A stretch of DNA of 62,000 nucleotides from Cryptomeria japonica. Its lineage: Eukaryota > Streptophyta > Pinopsida > Cupressales > Cupressaceae. Positions 11,301 to 22,604 of the stretch are shown piece by piece (positions within the stretch are counted from its first letter, which is position 1; each line of letters begins with the position of its first letter). The translations under genes were made by a program, and so were the position numbers. The stretch spans positions 332,422,302 to 332,484,301 of the forward strand of contig NC_081413.1 of assembly GCF_030272615.1 (NCBI RefSeq), read 5' to 3'. The notes below the pieces were generated by a model. The model was not told the DNA's origin, did no database searches, and worked only from the letters and a program-made list of their open reading frames with translations.

Positions 11301-12236
11301 AATTACTTTGGAACATTGACCACTAACTAAAGAGTCTTGAACTATTTATTTTTATATATATCTTTTTTACTAAAATCAGGCCCAGTGGAATTGGGCTGGG
11401 CAACTTTGTCAACTAGGGCATCACTCCGATCATCAGAAATAGGATCTTGTGAACCACTACTCATCAAATATGTATAAATAGATATTCATCAAATATGTAT
11501 AAATAGATATTAACTAGAAATTACACTATTAAATTACCATAAATCATACATAAGAACCCAAAATATAAAAAAACCCTAAATAAAGAACCATTACAAGTTG
11601 GAAAGAAGAAAGCATTGGGCAAACCATTTGGAAGGGCCAATAGGAATTTTGTTAGAATTTCAGTATAGCTCCTTGAATAATGAGTCATGACATAGCCTCT
11701 TTCTTTACATCGGTATAATTAGATAAGTAGGATGGAAGCAAGTATAAAAGTTAAGCAGTTATATAAAAGCTACTGAAAACAAAATTAATTCACCCTTGTA
11801 TTTGGCTATTTGCATAATTTTTACGTATTCATATTTTATGGTATTAAGTTATTAACTATAAATGTGTTTTCGCATTGAGTTTTGAATAACACCGCTTTTC
11901 TGAGTTGGCATTTATAGCTGAATAACTGATTGGGTTATTTACTTATGTGTTAAAATCTGGGCATCTTCTAGTTATACAATCAATTGTTTTTATCAGGTTT
12001 TCACATCTGAAATATTTCTTGAGCTAGGTTACCTACGCTATTCACTGGACAATCTTAAGACAAGATTACCTTTTCAACTGATTTTTTGGGTTCCATATTT
12101 CATAAAATGAACAGTTAATACTTTCAGGTCATTGTAATTAAATTTCCTGGAATGAATTTTTGCAATCATTGACAAATCGATAGTATAGTTAAAGGATTGT
12201 AGTCTGATTTTGGCGTTATTTGAGAAGACTTTGCAG
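11301..12236 (+). other. Probable 3' end of an intron, with a 25 bp exact tandem duplication
   Basis: The region is AT-rich and non-coding. An exact duplication of a 25 bp word starting TCATCAAATATGTATAAATA lies at 11,461-11,485 and 11,486-11,510. The stretch ends in TGAGAAGACTTTGCAG at 12,236, which serves as the splice acceptor for the exon that follows. Confidence 0.55.
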
Positions 12237-12839
12237 GTACAGCAACGTGCAGAAAAGGATGCTGCTTTAATGCAGCTGGAAGAAAGTCGGCGAATTCTCC
12301 TGAAAAGGCTTAAAGAACATCGGGGCAGAGATATGAGTATTATAAAAGAGGCCTTGGCTTTTGCTTCTGATGGAGATGAAGCAGGAGATTCACATTTAAA
12401 TCCTAATGTGTTCCAAGATTGTTCCATGGCAGAAGCAAATAAAGCACTCTCCACTAATAAAAATGATGAAAGACATAACAATACTGCAGATCTTCAGAAA
12501 AAATGTCAGGGTGGACTGGCATATCTTCTTGATTTTGGGTATCAATTTGTAAAGAATTCAGACAATTTGCACGCAGTGGCTGGTGTTGTCACAAAGGTTG
12601 CACTGGTAGCTGTCAGTATGTTTGCAATATTTCGATTACAACAAACTCCAGATGGAACAAGAAAAGAGGATAGAAGAAGCAAAGCTTCGAGGATGCAGAA
12701 GAACACTAGGCAGTACACAGAACATCAACGTGCAACAAATGGTGAAGATTACTTCGCAAAAAATTCAGTTCGAGAAAGTACAAAGCTTCCCGGACATTAC
12801 CGTTTTACAAGTTTAGATGTTTTATTTGGTAGGGGTTGA
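12237..12839 (+). CDS. PDV1: Last exon of a plastid division protein, PDV1/PDV2 family (best match PDV1)
   Basis: The exon encodes 200 intact residues. PDV proteins sit in the chloroplast outer envelope and recruit the dynamin-like ring protein ARC5/DRP5B to the division site. On the inner side they contact ARC6 or PARC6. Seen here are a basic coiled-coil start with QQRAEKDAALMQLEESRR (residues 2-19), the family block LLKRLKEHRGRD (21-32), EALAFAS (38-44), one membrane helix at about 114-134 (VAGVVTKVALVAVSMFAIF), a basic tail, and a C-terminal end SLDVLFGRG. A C-terminal glycine is conserved in PDV1/PDV2 and matters for the inner contact. The QQR.EKD block and the Arg-Gly end favour PDV1 over PDV2. 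The exon begins at the acceptor at 12,236. The N-terminal exon is not seen in this window and probably lies upstream, which would make the intron over 12 kb. An upstream in-frame TTG is intronic and is not the start. Confidence 0.85.
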   Translation, partial: VQQRAEKDAALMQLEESRRILLKRLKEHRGRDMSIIKEALAFASDGDEAGDSHLNPNVFQDCSMAEANKALSTNKNDERHNNTADLQKKCQGGLAYLLDFGYQFVKNSDNLHAVAGVVTKVALVAVSMFAIFRLQQTPDGTRKEDRRSKASRMQKNTRQYTEHQRATNGEDYFAKNSVRESTKLPGHYRFTSLDVLFGRG

Positions 12840-13620
12840 AAATCAACCAGAGTTTTGGCCATTTACGTGGATTAATTTGTAGGTTGAAGGGTGTACTTGA
12901 TACATTTCGTAAAATACTAATAGTTTCTGAGAGTTGAATGTGTGTATGGGCCATTGTTGTTACCTTCGTAGAATGGCCTTCATTTTCAATTGCAACTGAG
13001 GTCCCTTCAGTGGAAAAGGAGGTTTCCTTTTTGGTCAGTTTTTGTCTTAACAGTTCTTAAGCTTCCTTCGGTCCTTGCAATCAGAGCAAGGCATCTGGAA
13101 AAGCCTGTTTATTGAACCGTGTTGCAGACTGCCAGAACAGATTTTTAAGTATGTAATATACGGAGTCATTAAGAAACAGATAAGAATAGAAAGAAAGCAT
13201 AAATTGGGTCTTAAGAATGCTCGGAAGTCTGGTGGAAGCATTATAACTGATTGGGAGCATCTATTCTGATTAACGTGTCCCGGATATTCACAAATATTCA
13301 GGAGTTACTTCAGTTAATGGCTTCCTTAAAAAGCAGAAAAACAGTTGAACAAACAAACTATCTACCACAAGAGGAACTTTTTGAATGTTTGAATCTGTTG
13401 GTCAAACTGGAAAGCATCTTCAGGAATCTGAGATGAATGTATGCATGGATGGAAAATTTAAAAATCATAGTATTTTTCTGTTTTTCCAGCGGTTTTTTTT
13501 CAAAATTGTGCATTCGGATCCTGTTCTTATATGCTACTCTTAATGATTTTTGTAAATGTAACCGTAAAAATTGATGATATTAATGATGAACTATCCTTTC
13601 ATTTCAATGCTATTTTCTTG
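12840..13620 (+). other. Probable 3' UTR of the PDV1-like gene
   Basis: The DNA after the stop codon is less AT-rich than the surrounding intergenic DNA and holds no convincing gene. Two short frames at 13,075-13,269 and 13,251-13,436 show no family resemblance. No canonical poly(A) signal was pinned down, so the end is a guess. Confidence 0.4.
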
Positions 13621-15334
13621 TACAAAGTAGTCCACGATACAGGTTAGGTTAAAATTTTGTGGTTCAGACGGCGTTGCTTGAACAAAGTACTATAATTTAA
13701 TTTCATTATTTCCAAACTCCTATGAATATTAGATTGTGATCTCAACTTGGACTGACTGCAGCTTCATGTACAACAGAGCATATCATTCTGTTCCACGTGG
13801 AATTTAGTATGTTTTGTTTACATATCACAGATGATTGATGTTTCCAAAAAGTCTAGTGCAGACGAGAACAAGTTTCTCTAAGTATTGTTTTTATACTGAA
13901 AATATTATAGACTTCTACATCAATTTCTCTTTAGATAGATGAGCAAAAATCATGTATCACAATCCTCAGTTTGGAATCTTATCTTCATTTTATAGCCAAT
14001 TCAACAATCCCCAGTCATTTTGGCTGAATCTCTTGTTTTTCTTCGCTTCATATTCTCTGAGAGGGCACAACTTTTATATTAAAGCGTAGATTAGGATAGG
14101 ATTTCTAGGACGTCGATTTTTTAGCAACATGTAAATATGAATTGTATAGATCAAGATTGTGTAGTTTTGATTTTTAAGAGAACCAATATAGTTCTGGGCT
14201 TACGATCTCATGCATGAATTCAAAGGGTAGAAGAAAACTAAGTTGGATTTAAGACAATCCAATTGTAATTGAGTCAGGGTAGGGGAGAAATTCTATAAAA
14301 ATCCCTTATGTAACATGCTTTTATGATAGGGTGAAATCTGGTGGTTTTTGTATGGAATACTGGTATTGGCTCATGTATGCAACGTTCATGAATGTTTTGG
14401 CGTGACTTGATTAACAGTGCACACATATTTTTAAGGGTGTTGGGACTTGCGTGCTTCAGTTGAGTAGTCCAATGGAGTGATATGCAGATGCACACAAGCA
14501 AATAAGTGCTAGCCAGTAGGCCATCAATATGCATGGATATTTCGGAAACATTTTGGTTTTGTTGTTGGGAACTCTAATGAACCGTGTGTTGTTTTTAAGT
14601 CATGCCTGTGTAGGCCACGTGTGCAGAAGTCTATTGGTGGTTTACAAATAAGGTTGAGGAATTTGTGTGTAAGGAGGTGCCTCTTAGTAAATTTTATTCA
14701 TGCTGGCATGAGACATCGCTATTTGATCCATTGTTTGAATTGTTATTTGTAGAATTGCCAGAGAATCAATTTGATTGCTGTCAGCATGGGTGAAAAAGCA
14801 TAGGATTGAGAATTATGGTGTAGTGAAGTGAATATCTGAAACCCTTTTTCATCTACAATAGTTGAAAATCACATGTGGATGTGTGCCATTATAATTTCAT
14901 TAATAAAGTGTCATAGACAGTTTTATCTTGAGTTTATAATTTCCACCTACAACTCGTGAAGAAGTGCTGCACAATTTCCTCACCCCACATTGAAAACAAT
15001 TGGTAGGCTGGGTTAAGATGCTACTTGTTGAAAAACTTGTCAATACCATCAAGATGGAGTAGAATCCTACTGTACATAAGGGTGCATGGTGGACAGAGTA
15101 GTAGGTCTAGGGCATTATAGAAAAAGGGAGACTACTAGCCCCAGAATAGAGCAATGGGAGAGATGGAAACAAAGGTATACTGTGGTTGCTGTGATAGAAG
15201 TGGAACGATCTTGATGTCACATCACACTCCAAGGAAGTGGCAGAGTGAAGGAAGAACTAATGCAAGAGAAGGTGCCCACGTGGCTTTTGCAGAGAAGTTA
15301 TAGGAATGGAGGACAGTTTCTGCCCGATGCATGT
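13621..15334. other. Intergenic stretch without recognised genes
   Basis: No coding region, element end or tandem repeat was recognised. Short open frames on either strand look random. Confidence 0.4.
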
Positions 15335-15655
15335 AGAAGAAGAAATTTTAATGTCCACGAGGCTAAAAATAACCTATGGGACCAGCCAACAGCTCAAACT
15401 GACTTTTGCAGTTCCATCCTCTTTTTTATGCAAGGTAGTAATGAGTGCCCCCATCTTCCCAACAAACCTCTCATTGAAAAAATTATACCGAGAGCCAGTT
15501 GTCAAAGTATCCAAATAACTGCCCCTGATGTCCTTGAAGGCAACACACTCAAGAATGAAATGTCTTTCAGTTTCCACGTGCCCTGATGTACAAATTGTAT
15601 TAAAAGTAAAGAGTATATTCTTAATTGTTTTATCAGATCTTTTCTTGCACAAATG
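15335..15655 (-). pseudogene. Non-LTR retrotransposon RT C-terminal fragment (zf-RVT-like)
   Basis: Minus-strand translation gives about 92 residues with TICTSGHVETERHFILEC followed by VAFKDIRGSY. This C...H...E-T-E...H-F...C pattern is the zinc-finger-like tail found after reverse transcriptase in many LINE-type elements. Further on it reads VGKMGALITTLHKKE and then reaches a stop. A diverged second copy lies at 18,282-18,450. No RT palm motifs are present, so this is a 3' fragment. It is unlikely to be expressed as a functional protein. Confidence 0.5.
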
Positions 15656-15699
15656 GATGCATTGCCAAGTTTTTAACGAAGAATTATTTATTTATTTAG

Positions 15700-15786
15700 G
15701 TATCCTCCTGTACCACGTGGGCTGGGGGAGATTAGACCTCGTGACCTTGTACTTTACCACTAGAAGCTCTCGTCAATCGAGCTAGG
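15700..15786 (-). mobile_element. tRNA-derived SINE head
   Basis: On the minus strand a pol III A-box-like TAGCTCGATTGACGAG starts at 15,784 and a B-box-like GAGGTCTAATCTC ends near 15,729. The two are separated by the ~45 bases usual in tRNAs. It does not fold as a canonical tRNA, so a SINE head is the better call. The 3' body and target duplications were not delimited. Confidence 0.5.
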
Positions 15787-16330
15787 CCCCCAACCCTGAC
15801 TATAATTATATATAAAGTTACAATAATTTTATAATTTATTTAAGAAATTAATTATATTTAGATTCATTCACTGGTTATTATTATTATATTAATTATAATT
15901 TAAGTTATACATTATTAATATTTCAACTTTAATAAATTTTAAAAAAATTTAATTATTTAATAACTTAATAATTTTTTTATTAATTTTTTAAAATTAATTT
16001 TATTGATATTTAGATTTTGATAAATTGACTTTGTATTTAATTTATTCTATTTAAATTTTTAATTTAGATTCAACTTTAAAATTTACTTTAATTAATTTTT
16101 CTTTTATGAAATTACAATAATTAAAAGTTATTAGAATTAATTTAATTTATAATTATTTATCTTATTTAAAAATTTAAATAAAAAATATAATATGGATTAA
16201 TTAAATTTGACTTATTTATTACTATATTTTTTGCTTAATAACAAAATATTTAATTTTAAATATATTAGATATTAGTTTTGTTCAGTATATATACATTTGT
16301 TATAATTTAAAAAACTATCTAAAATTAAAA
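15787..16330. other. Very AT-rich tract
   Basis: More than 500 bases consist almost only of A and T, with TTAATTTAT/ATTTAATTA words in both orientations. There is no coding capacity. It could be a matrix-attachment-like or low-complexity spacer; the sequence does not say which. Confidence 0.6.
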
Positions 16331-16581
16331 GATTGTGATGCTTGCTTTTATTAGTTGAATGTTCCCAAAATTTAGGAGGTGAACATTCCAAAGCTTCTAG
16401 GCACCCTAAGTAAGCCATAAATGATCTAAAGGGTTTTCACACTTGAAGAATATATTAAGGCCACTAGCAAAGTGAGATAGTGAAAATAAGATGCTTAAAA
16501 AGTGAATAGCAGGGTCCAATATGATCGTGGGAATGCACGATTACAATTACCAAGTATTGGCAGGGTCTTAGGAGGCCGAAA

Positions 16582-16980
16582 ATGGTTATTGAACGTCTCT
16601 CCTTCAATAAGTTTATTGACTATTTTGGTTCTCTACTTGTCAATGCAAGGGCATCAAACAAATTTCTTAGAGATAGTTGGATCATCAAAAAGGCTTTTCA
16701 CTTGTGTGTACAGTTGTTTTCTATATGTAAATTGGTTCAATATGGTTTAAGTACTCCTTTTTACCCTTTATTAACTTAGAACAAGAACTATGATAGTATT
16801 CATATGCAAATGTCTTCTTCTTATATGGCTGAATTATTTTCACTAGATATTTATTATTAAGAGCTTTCATATATTCCTAGTTCTATTGAATTTTTAACAC
16901 ACATCTCTAGATGAATTGGAATACCTGACTCAATACAAAGACACAAAATGCAAAATTTCACTAGGTACCTATTATTTTAG
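16582..16980 (+). pseudogene. Possible unrecognised coding relic
   Basis: One frame stays protein-like for about 130 codons if single stops are ignored. It includes FNKFIDYFGSLLVNARASNK, then after a TAG NKNYDSIHMQMSSSYMAELF, and after a TAA ELSYIPSSIEFLTHIS. The stops (TAG, TAA, TGA) are all explicable as C-to-T changes. I do not recognise the family. The composition may be chance in AT-rich DNA. Confidence 0.2.
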
Positions 16981-18281
16981 TGTAAGGTCAAAATCTATAA
17001 ATTGCTAATGCAACATCAAACTACTAATCCCACTTAACCTAACTTTAAGTACATATCCTAACACTATTGGAAGAACTTGACACATTGCGTCCCTTGTTAT
17101 GAGTATGATTTATTTAAAATTTTATACAAATATTGTAGTTGTGTAGGGTTGTGTCGTAATTATGTAGGTCTTGTGCAACATGCTTGTAGTGGTGGAGTCT
17201 CATCCTATCAAGAAGATGCATTTTAGGGGCAACTAGTAGTCATGGAAGTGATTTGTTGTGAGGGTAAGTTCTAATGTCACACATTATGGGTGAGTACTTA
17301 ACAGTCTTGGATTAGGTTGGGCTAGGGGTAAATATTTAAAAGTCTTGGGTTAGGTTGTGTTAGGATTGGTTTTTAATATGATATATTAGGTGATAAAGTT
17401 CAAGGTTGATTGATCATATGTTGATGTAGGAGCAAAGTTTAGCTATTTTACTAAAGATATTGGTGTTTATAGGCTTCACATATGTATGTAGGAAAATCCA
17501 ATTTGTATTTCATATATAGGTAAGCATGCCATTCTATCTCTAGTTATTTTAATTTACTTTATAAGTCATAGCCAATATTTTTTAGCAAGGATATATTTTA
17601 ATATTCCATGTTCCCTCGTCTTTTAAAGTCCATTTAAGATCTAAGTATTATGGGAATTTTTCTCGAAAGTGAAAATAAAGTTAGAAGATAGAAAATAAAT
17701 GATAATATGATTTTTTTTCTTAAAATGGAGATTAATTTAGAAGAGATGAATAATTATATTTATTAAAGGACAATTAAAAGAAACCTTTGTAAAAGATTTT
17801 GATGGTTTGAAAACCAATCCTTTAAGTCTTATATTAGTTATTTATGTGAGACTTGGAAAGGGGATGGAGATCACTTATAGATAGAAATCTAGGAGGGCAC
17901 AAATGAGAGAAGATTGGGGTCATTGGTTGGGCATTGTGCATTGAAGAAGTGACACACAACATGTGTCCAACTTGACACCTAGGAGTGTTTCACAGATATA
18001 TGTTTATATGTATTTATTCGAGTGTTGTATAATAGTAACTTGTTGTTTCATAGATATGTGTTTATATATATTTATTTGTAATTAATTTTATATTTTCATT
18101 GATTAAATATTTGCTACACAAATGTTATTTATTATGTTTTTAACTTTTATTAAACATAAATTTAAATATAATATTGAATAATTTAAATTAAGAACTTTAT
18201 ATTAAATTAATACATTACCTTTCATTTAAATACTAAATTACTTAAGGTGAAATGACACATCAAGCCAAACAATAAAAGAAA
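16981..18281. other. Intergenic stretch with minor local duplications
   Basis: No gene is recognised. Two local duplications were noticed: AGTCTTGG(A/G)TTAGGTTG near 17,302 and 17,340, and ATATGTTTATATGTATTTATT-like words near 17,997 and 18,053. Confidence 0.35.
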
Positions 18282-18450
18282 GAAGAAGAAGATAAATTTG
18301 AAGTCCACAAGGCTAAGGATAGCCTATGAGACAACTTGTCCAATCAAACTTGGCTTCTACAGATCACTTCTTTGCTTATGCAAGTTGATGATGAGTGCTC
18401 CCAGCTTCTCGATGTACTACTCACTAAATGATAGAATTAAATTATTCACC
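18282..18450 (-). pseudogene. Second copy of the zf-RVT-like LINE fragment
   Basis: The minus strand reads EKLGALIINLHKQRSDL, matching VGKMGALITTLHKKE in the fragment at 15,335-15,655. The alignment continues through CTTGTGGACTTC-like sequence. Only the last ~55 codons are retained and they contain stops. Two fragments of one family 3 kb apart suggest an old duplication or two 5'-truncated insertions. Confidence 0.45.
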
Positions 18451-19190
18451 TTGAAAATAATTTTTTTACTATAACCATCACATAATTCAAATCGTGAAAC
18501 AATTACAGTTAATCTGCAAAAAATTTATTGCCATGGTAAATTGATTTCTTGGCTATAGTTTTGTATATACATCGGCGATAAATGTGTTCGTTTTGACATC
18601 TACATATTTAAATCCTAAGTGTTTAGTACTTAAGATCCCAGTAAAACTTAAACAAAAGGAATCTGTTCGACTCTTGCAACACAGTAATAAAAGGAATAAT
18701 GCAATAATGGTAGAAAGGAACGACATTGATCAACATATTTTTTTAATATATACTTTTTATTCTATTTATTATTATATATTTGTGCTATTAATTGCTACTA
18801 TTGGTTGAAACAAGTGTCATTTTCAAATTGGTGGAATTGGATCCAATCCAATTGCTTATGACATTGATACTAAACCAAAAAATTATAACCTTTACCCAAC
18901 TTAGTACATGACATAATGAATAGGATGGCATAGGAAGACAGTTGCAGTACCTAAATTAGCAAGTACCTATAAATAAATATAGCATAGCATTTCACATGAG
19001 AATAATAAAAAAAAAAGATACAAATAAGAATTGCAATTTGCTGCAAAATCCAAGAGACAATTCCCCATATTAGGAAAATAGTGAAGTAAATAATGTGATG
19101 GTGATGGTGCATGCATTGCATATGTGATGTAGAGCTAGGGGTAGACAACTTCAAAACATTCACAAATACTTAATGCTTCAATCCCACAAA
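18451..19190. other. Intergenic stretch, nothing recognised
   Basis: AT-rich DNA without a supported gene, element end or tandem repeat. Confidence 0.35.
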
Positions 19191-19199
19191 CAACCAACT

Positions 19200-20142
19200 G
19201 TGGGTTTTCCTTCAGAAACCCTTCATCCAAAAAGTTGGGACACCTTAGACCATGTGGAAATAGCATGCATAGACCAATAATGACTCACAAGAACTTAGGT
19301 TCCCCAAACTACTTGGCATTCCTCACAAACAGACCTAATTCCTAGTAGTACTCCCAAATGACAAATCTTGATACCACTTTCAAGGCAGACTTGAAATCCA
19401 CAAAGTGAGCACAGATTCGAACACCCTTTTTCCCATTTACAAACCTATCTAGATTCCAAGTATGGTTGCTTTGGAAGGCAAGGACTTAAAAATGGACTGT
19501 CCTACTCTCTAGGCCTAATTGCTTGAACAAACTTGGTAGCAACAAATTAAGTTTTTCGATCATAATTTCTAGTGCAGACATGGTATCAAGCTTGTAAAAA
19601 TAGTTTTAGACACCCATTTGGGCCTTATACAACATATCTCAGAACCAAGGTAGGCTACTTTGTATGGAACCCTTCAAAAATTGGTTTGTTTGCTCACTAT
19701 TACCCTAACTAGGGTTTTAGATAACTTGCAAAGAAATTACAATATCTCTTGATCTACCTAACAAAAATGAATGAAACTTGCTCCAAATGAAAGTATATTC
19801 ATTGCTTGTTCATCCCCAATCAGTTTCAGATCAACAACAAGCCGTACAGACCCGTAACAACCCTTAGAGCAACAAATTTATAGAAAAAAGCAAACTAAAA
19901 AAAAAAAGATTTGTAAAATGACCACAACTTTCACAAAACTCAACGAAAATAGATGAAATAAAGAGAATTTGGAAGTAGACTCAATTATATTTCATTTCCA
20001 ATTGGTCTCATGCCCTGAAACGACAACCAAGGCATGTTGACATCAATGACAACAATGCCAATAATTAATTTCACTAATGACAACCAAGACATGTTGACAT
20101 CAATGACAACACATCAAAAATTCATTTTTCCCAAACTTGCAA
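19200..20142 (-). repeat. 3' LTR of the Copia element (left end uncertain)
   Basis: On the minus strand the polypurine tract AAAAAGGGGGAGAT is followed at once by TGTTGCAAG, a standard start for this class of LTR. U3 contains two 33 bp copies of a word beginning GACAACCAAG at 20,022-20,054 and 20,079-20,111, a 57 bp period. No 5' LTR is available to fix the other end. Confidence 0.55.
20022..20111 (-). repeat. 57 bp-period duplication in LTR U3
   Basis: GACAACCAAGGCATGTTGAC and GACAACCAAGACATGTTGAC begin two nearly identical words 57 bp apart, both continuing ATCAATGACAACA. Tandem words in U3 often bind transcription factors in plant retroelements; that role is inferred here. Confidence 0.6.
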
Positions 20143-20439
20143 CAATCTCCCCCTTTTTCATTGATGAAAACACATCAACGACAACAACAAAATCAACAAC
20201 TCTCATACCAAATTTTCAATGCTTTCGAATACACTATTCTTCCCCTTTTCTAGTCACTCATTCTCTCCCCCTTTGCCATCAAGGACAAAGGCCCAAGCAT
20301 AAAAACTATTGGCTCATTGTGTTCAACTCCTCAAAAAAACTCACAACTACACTTAGCTCCCCTCAAGAGGAAGCTCCATTCATTAGTCCATAATAATAAA
20401 TTCATAAAGTTCACTGTACTAATGCACCTCTATATGCAT

Positions 20440-21700
20440 CTAGTTTAGAAAAGGAGGGGCAATAACCCCAAATTTATCGTGGATATATTCAAAAGTATCC
20501 TTAGAGAGTGCTTTAGTACAACCTATTCTTTTGTAGGTACATAATCAAGCTTCACCTCGTTCTCCAAAATTTTCCCCCTCAAGAAGTGATATCAGATTGA
20601 AATATGTTTCAATATTGAATGCAGTATCAAATTCTCAGAAATATTTATTGCACTAGTATTGTCACAAAAGATATAAATTGGTTCATCAAACAATATTCCA
20701 ATATCCTTCAGAGTTTGTTTCATCTATAATACTCACATACAACAAGATGCAACAACAATATATTCAGCTTCAATAATAGAAAGAGAAATTGACTCTTGTT
20801 TCTTACTTGACCAAGCAACCAACCAGGGTCCTAGGAAAAATACACCCCCCACTAGTACTTTTCCTATCATCCACACAATCAACCCAATCTACATCGGTAT
20901 AAGTAATAAGAGTGAAGTTCGATCTTCTGGGATGCCAAAGTCCATAGTCTTCTATTCCTTTTAAGTAGCTGAAAATTCTTTTCACAACAAAAACATGTGT
21001 CTCTCTGGGATCTTGTTGAAATATAGCTACAAGACAAACAACATGCATGATATCCGGTCTAGTAGCAGTCAGGTATAATAATCCTCCAATCATTGATCTG
21101 TATTTGCTCTCATCAGTCTTCAAAGACAAAACATCTTTTCTCAACTTACAACTAGTAGCCATAGGAGTATATATAGGTTTAGGATTTTCCATTCCAAACT
21201 TCTTCAACATATCTTTAACATACTTTGATTGTGAAATAAAGATACCATCATCCTTCTGACTAACTTGTAAACCAAGAAAGAAATTTATTTCTCCAATCAT
21301 AGACATTCAAACTCTTCTTGCATCTGATAAAAAAACTTCTTGCACATGCCCTCATTTCCTCCAAATATTATACCATCCACATAAACAAATACAATCAAGA
21401 TATCATTTTCCTCAATCTTAAAATAGAGATTACTGTCAGTAGTGCCTTTTTGAAATCCTTGCTTCAGCAAATACCTATCAAGACTTGCATACCAATCTCT
21501 AGGAACTTGCTTCAATCTATATATCGCCTTTTTCAATTTGCAGACTATATCCAGAGTGTCTAATAGCTTGTATCCTTTTGGTTGTTCTGTATACACTTCT
21601 TCTGTCATTTTTCCACCGGGAATTTAAATTTAGCATCCATTTGATAAACCTCGAAATCCTTGTGTGCCACAAAAGCCAAAAACATTATGATAGCTTCCAT
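20440..21700 (-). pseudogene. Copia reverse transcriptase and RNase H remnant
   Basis: Two overlapping frames (21,608-21,297 and 21,306-20,803) carry the C-terminal half of RT and RNase H. Landmarks are KLKKAIYRLKQVPRDWY, FVYVDGIIFGG, SMIGEINFFLGLQVSQKDDG and DVDWVDCVDDRKSTSGG. The usual YVDD catalytic pair reads YVDG, so the second aspartate is lost. The tail after 20,803 continues with broken EYIVVASC- and IFCDNTSAI-like RNase H motifs to about 20,440. The frameshift is near 21,300. The enzyme would copy element RNA into DNA; this copy cannot. Confidence 0.85.
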
Positions 21701-22604
21701 TTTTGCCACAAGTTCATAAGTTTCCTCAAAATATATTCCTTCTACCTATGAGTAGCCTTTTCATACGAGTCTTGCCTTATTCCTTACTACGTGTCCATCT
21801 TCATCCAATTTGTTCTTAAATACCCATTTAGTTCCTATCACTTTCTTGTTATCTTGTCTTCAGACAAGTTCCCAAGTCTGATTCTTCTCATTTTTTTCCA
21901 ATTCTTCTTTCATAGCTTGAATCATCTAATGCTAATCACTGCAAGCTTCTTTTATTGTCTTTGTCTATGTTTCTAAAATTAAGCATAAGTTTACTAGTTC
22001 TTTGGTAGCTTTACTTCTTGTGATAACCTCTATTTTTGTCTCCAATAATCTTTCTCTAAATGGTTCTTCTGCACATACCTCAAAGTTTTAGGAGCAATTT
22101 TCGGAGCATCTTCCTCATCATTTTGTATGTGTTTCTTCAGCCTTTTCTTCTTCTTATTTATCAGTAGACCCATCTGATTCATATCCCATCTCTACAACTG
22201 TATTATTCAAAGTGTCTTCATGAACTTTCACAATTGTGCTTTCAACAATTCTTCTCAGTCTTTTGTTATAGCATCTATAAGATTTGCTTTTAGTAGTATA
22301 GCCAAGGAATATACCTTCATCAAATCTTGTATAAAACTTTCCCAGATTCTCTTCATCTCTTCTAATATAAAATTTACTTCTAAATACTCTAAATTATTTC
22401 ACAGACGGAGCCCTTCCATACCATAGTTCATAAGATGTTTTTCCATAGTTTATTCCATCTACACTTTGTTAAGTGTGTATACCGTAGTATGTATCGCTTC
22501 TTTCCAGTAGATTTTTTGGTAGACTTGCTTCATTCATAATTGTTCTAGCAACCTTTTGAATTGTTCTTTTCATCCTTTCAACCATACCATTTTGTTGCAG
22601 CTTC
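21701..22604 (-). pseudogene. Copia integrase C-terminus and integrase-RT linker remnant
   Basis: The minus strand reads ELWYGRAPSVK, FDEGIFLGYTTKSKSYRCYN and later NQTWELV and KWVFKNKLDEDG, the standard order in Copia pol between the integrase core and RT. Many TAG and TAA stops interrupt it. No single long open frame remains. Confidence 0.7.

Noticed and set aside
12210-12236. Upstream extension of the PDV1-like frame from a TTG
   Set aside because: The added residues have no PDV similarity, and a clear splice acceptor (TTTGCAG) sits between them and the conserved block.
12622-12816. Overlapping 64-codon frame within the PDV1-like exon
   Set aside because: It is a shadow in another frame of a recognised coding exon.
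20034-20393. Plus-strand 119-codon frame rich in Thr
   Set aside because: It lies antisense to the Copia LTR and the DNA between RNase H and LTR, and arises from the 57 bp duplication.
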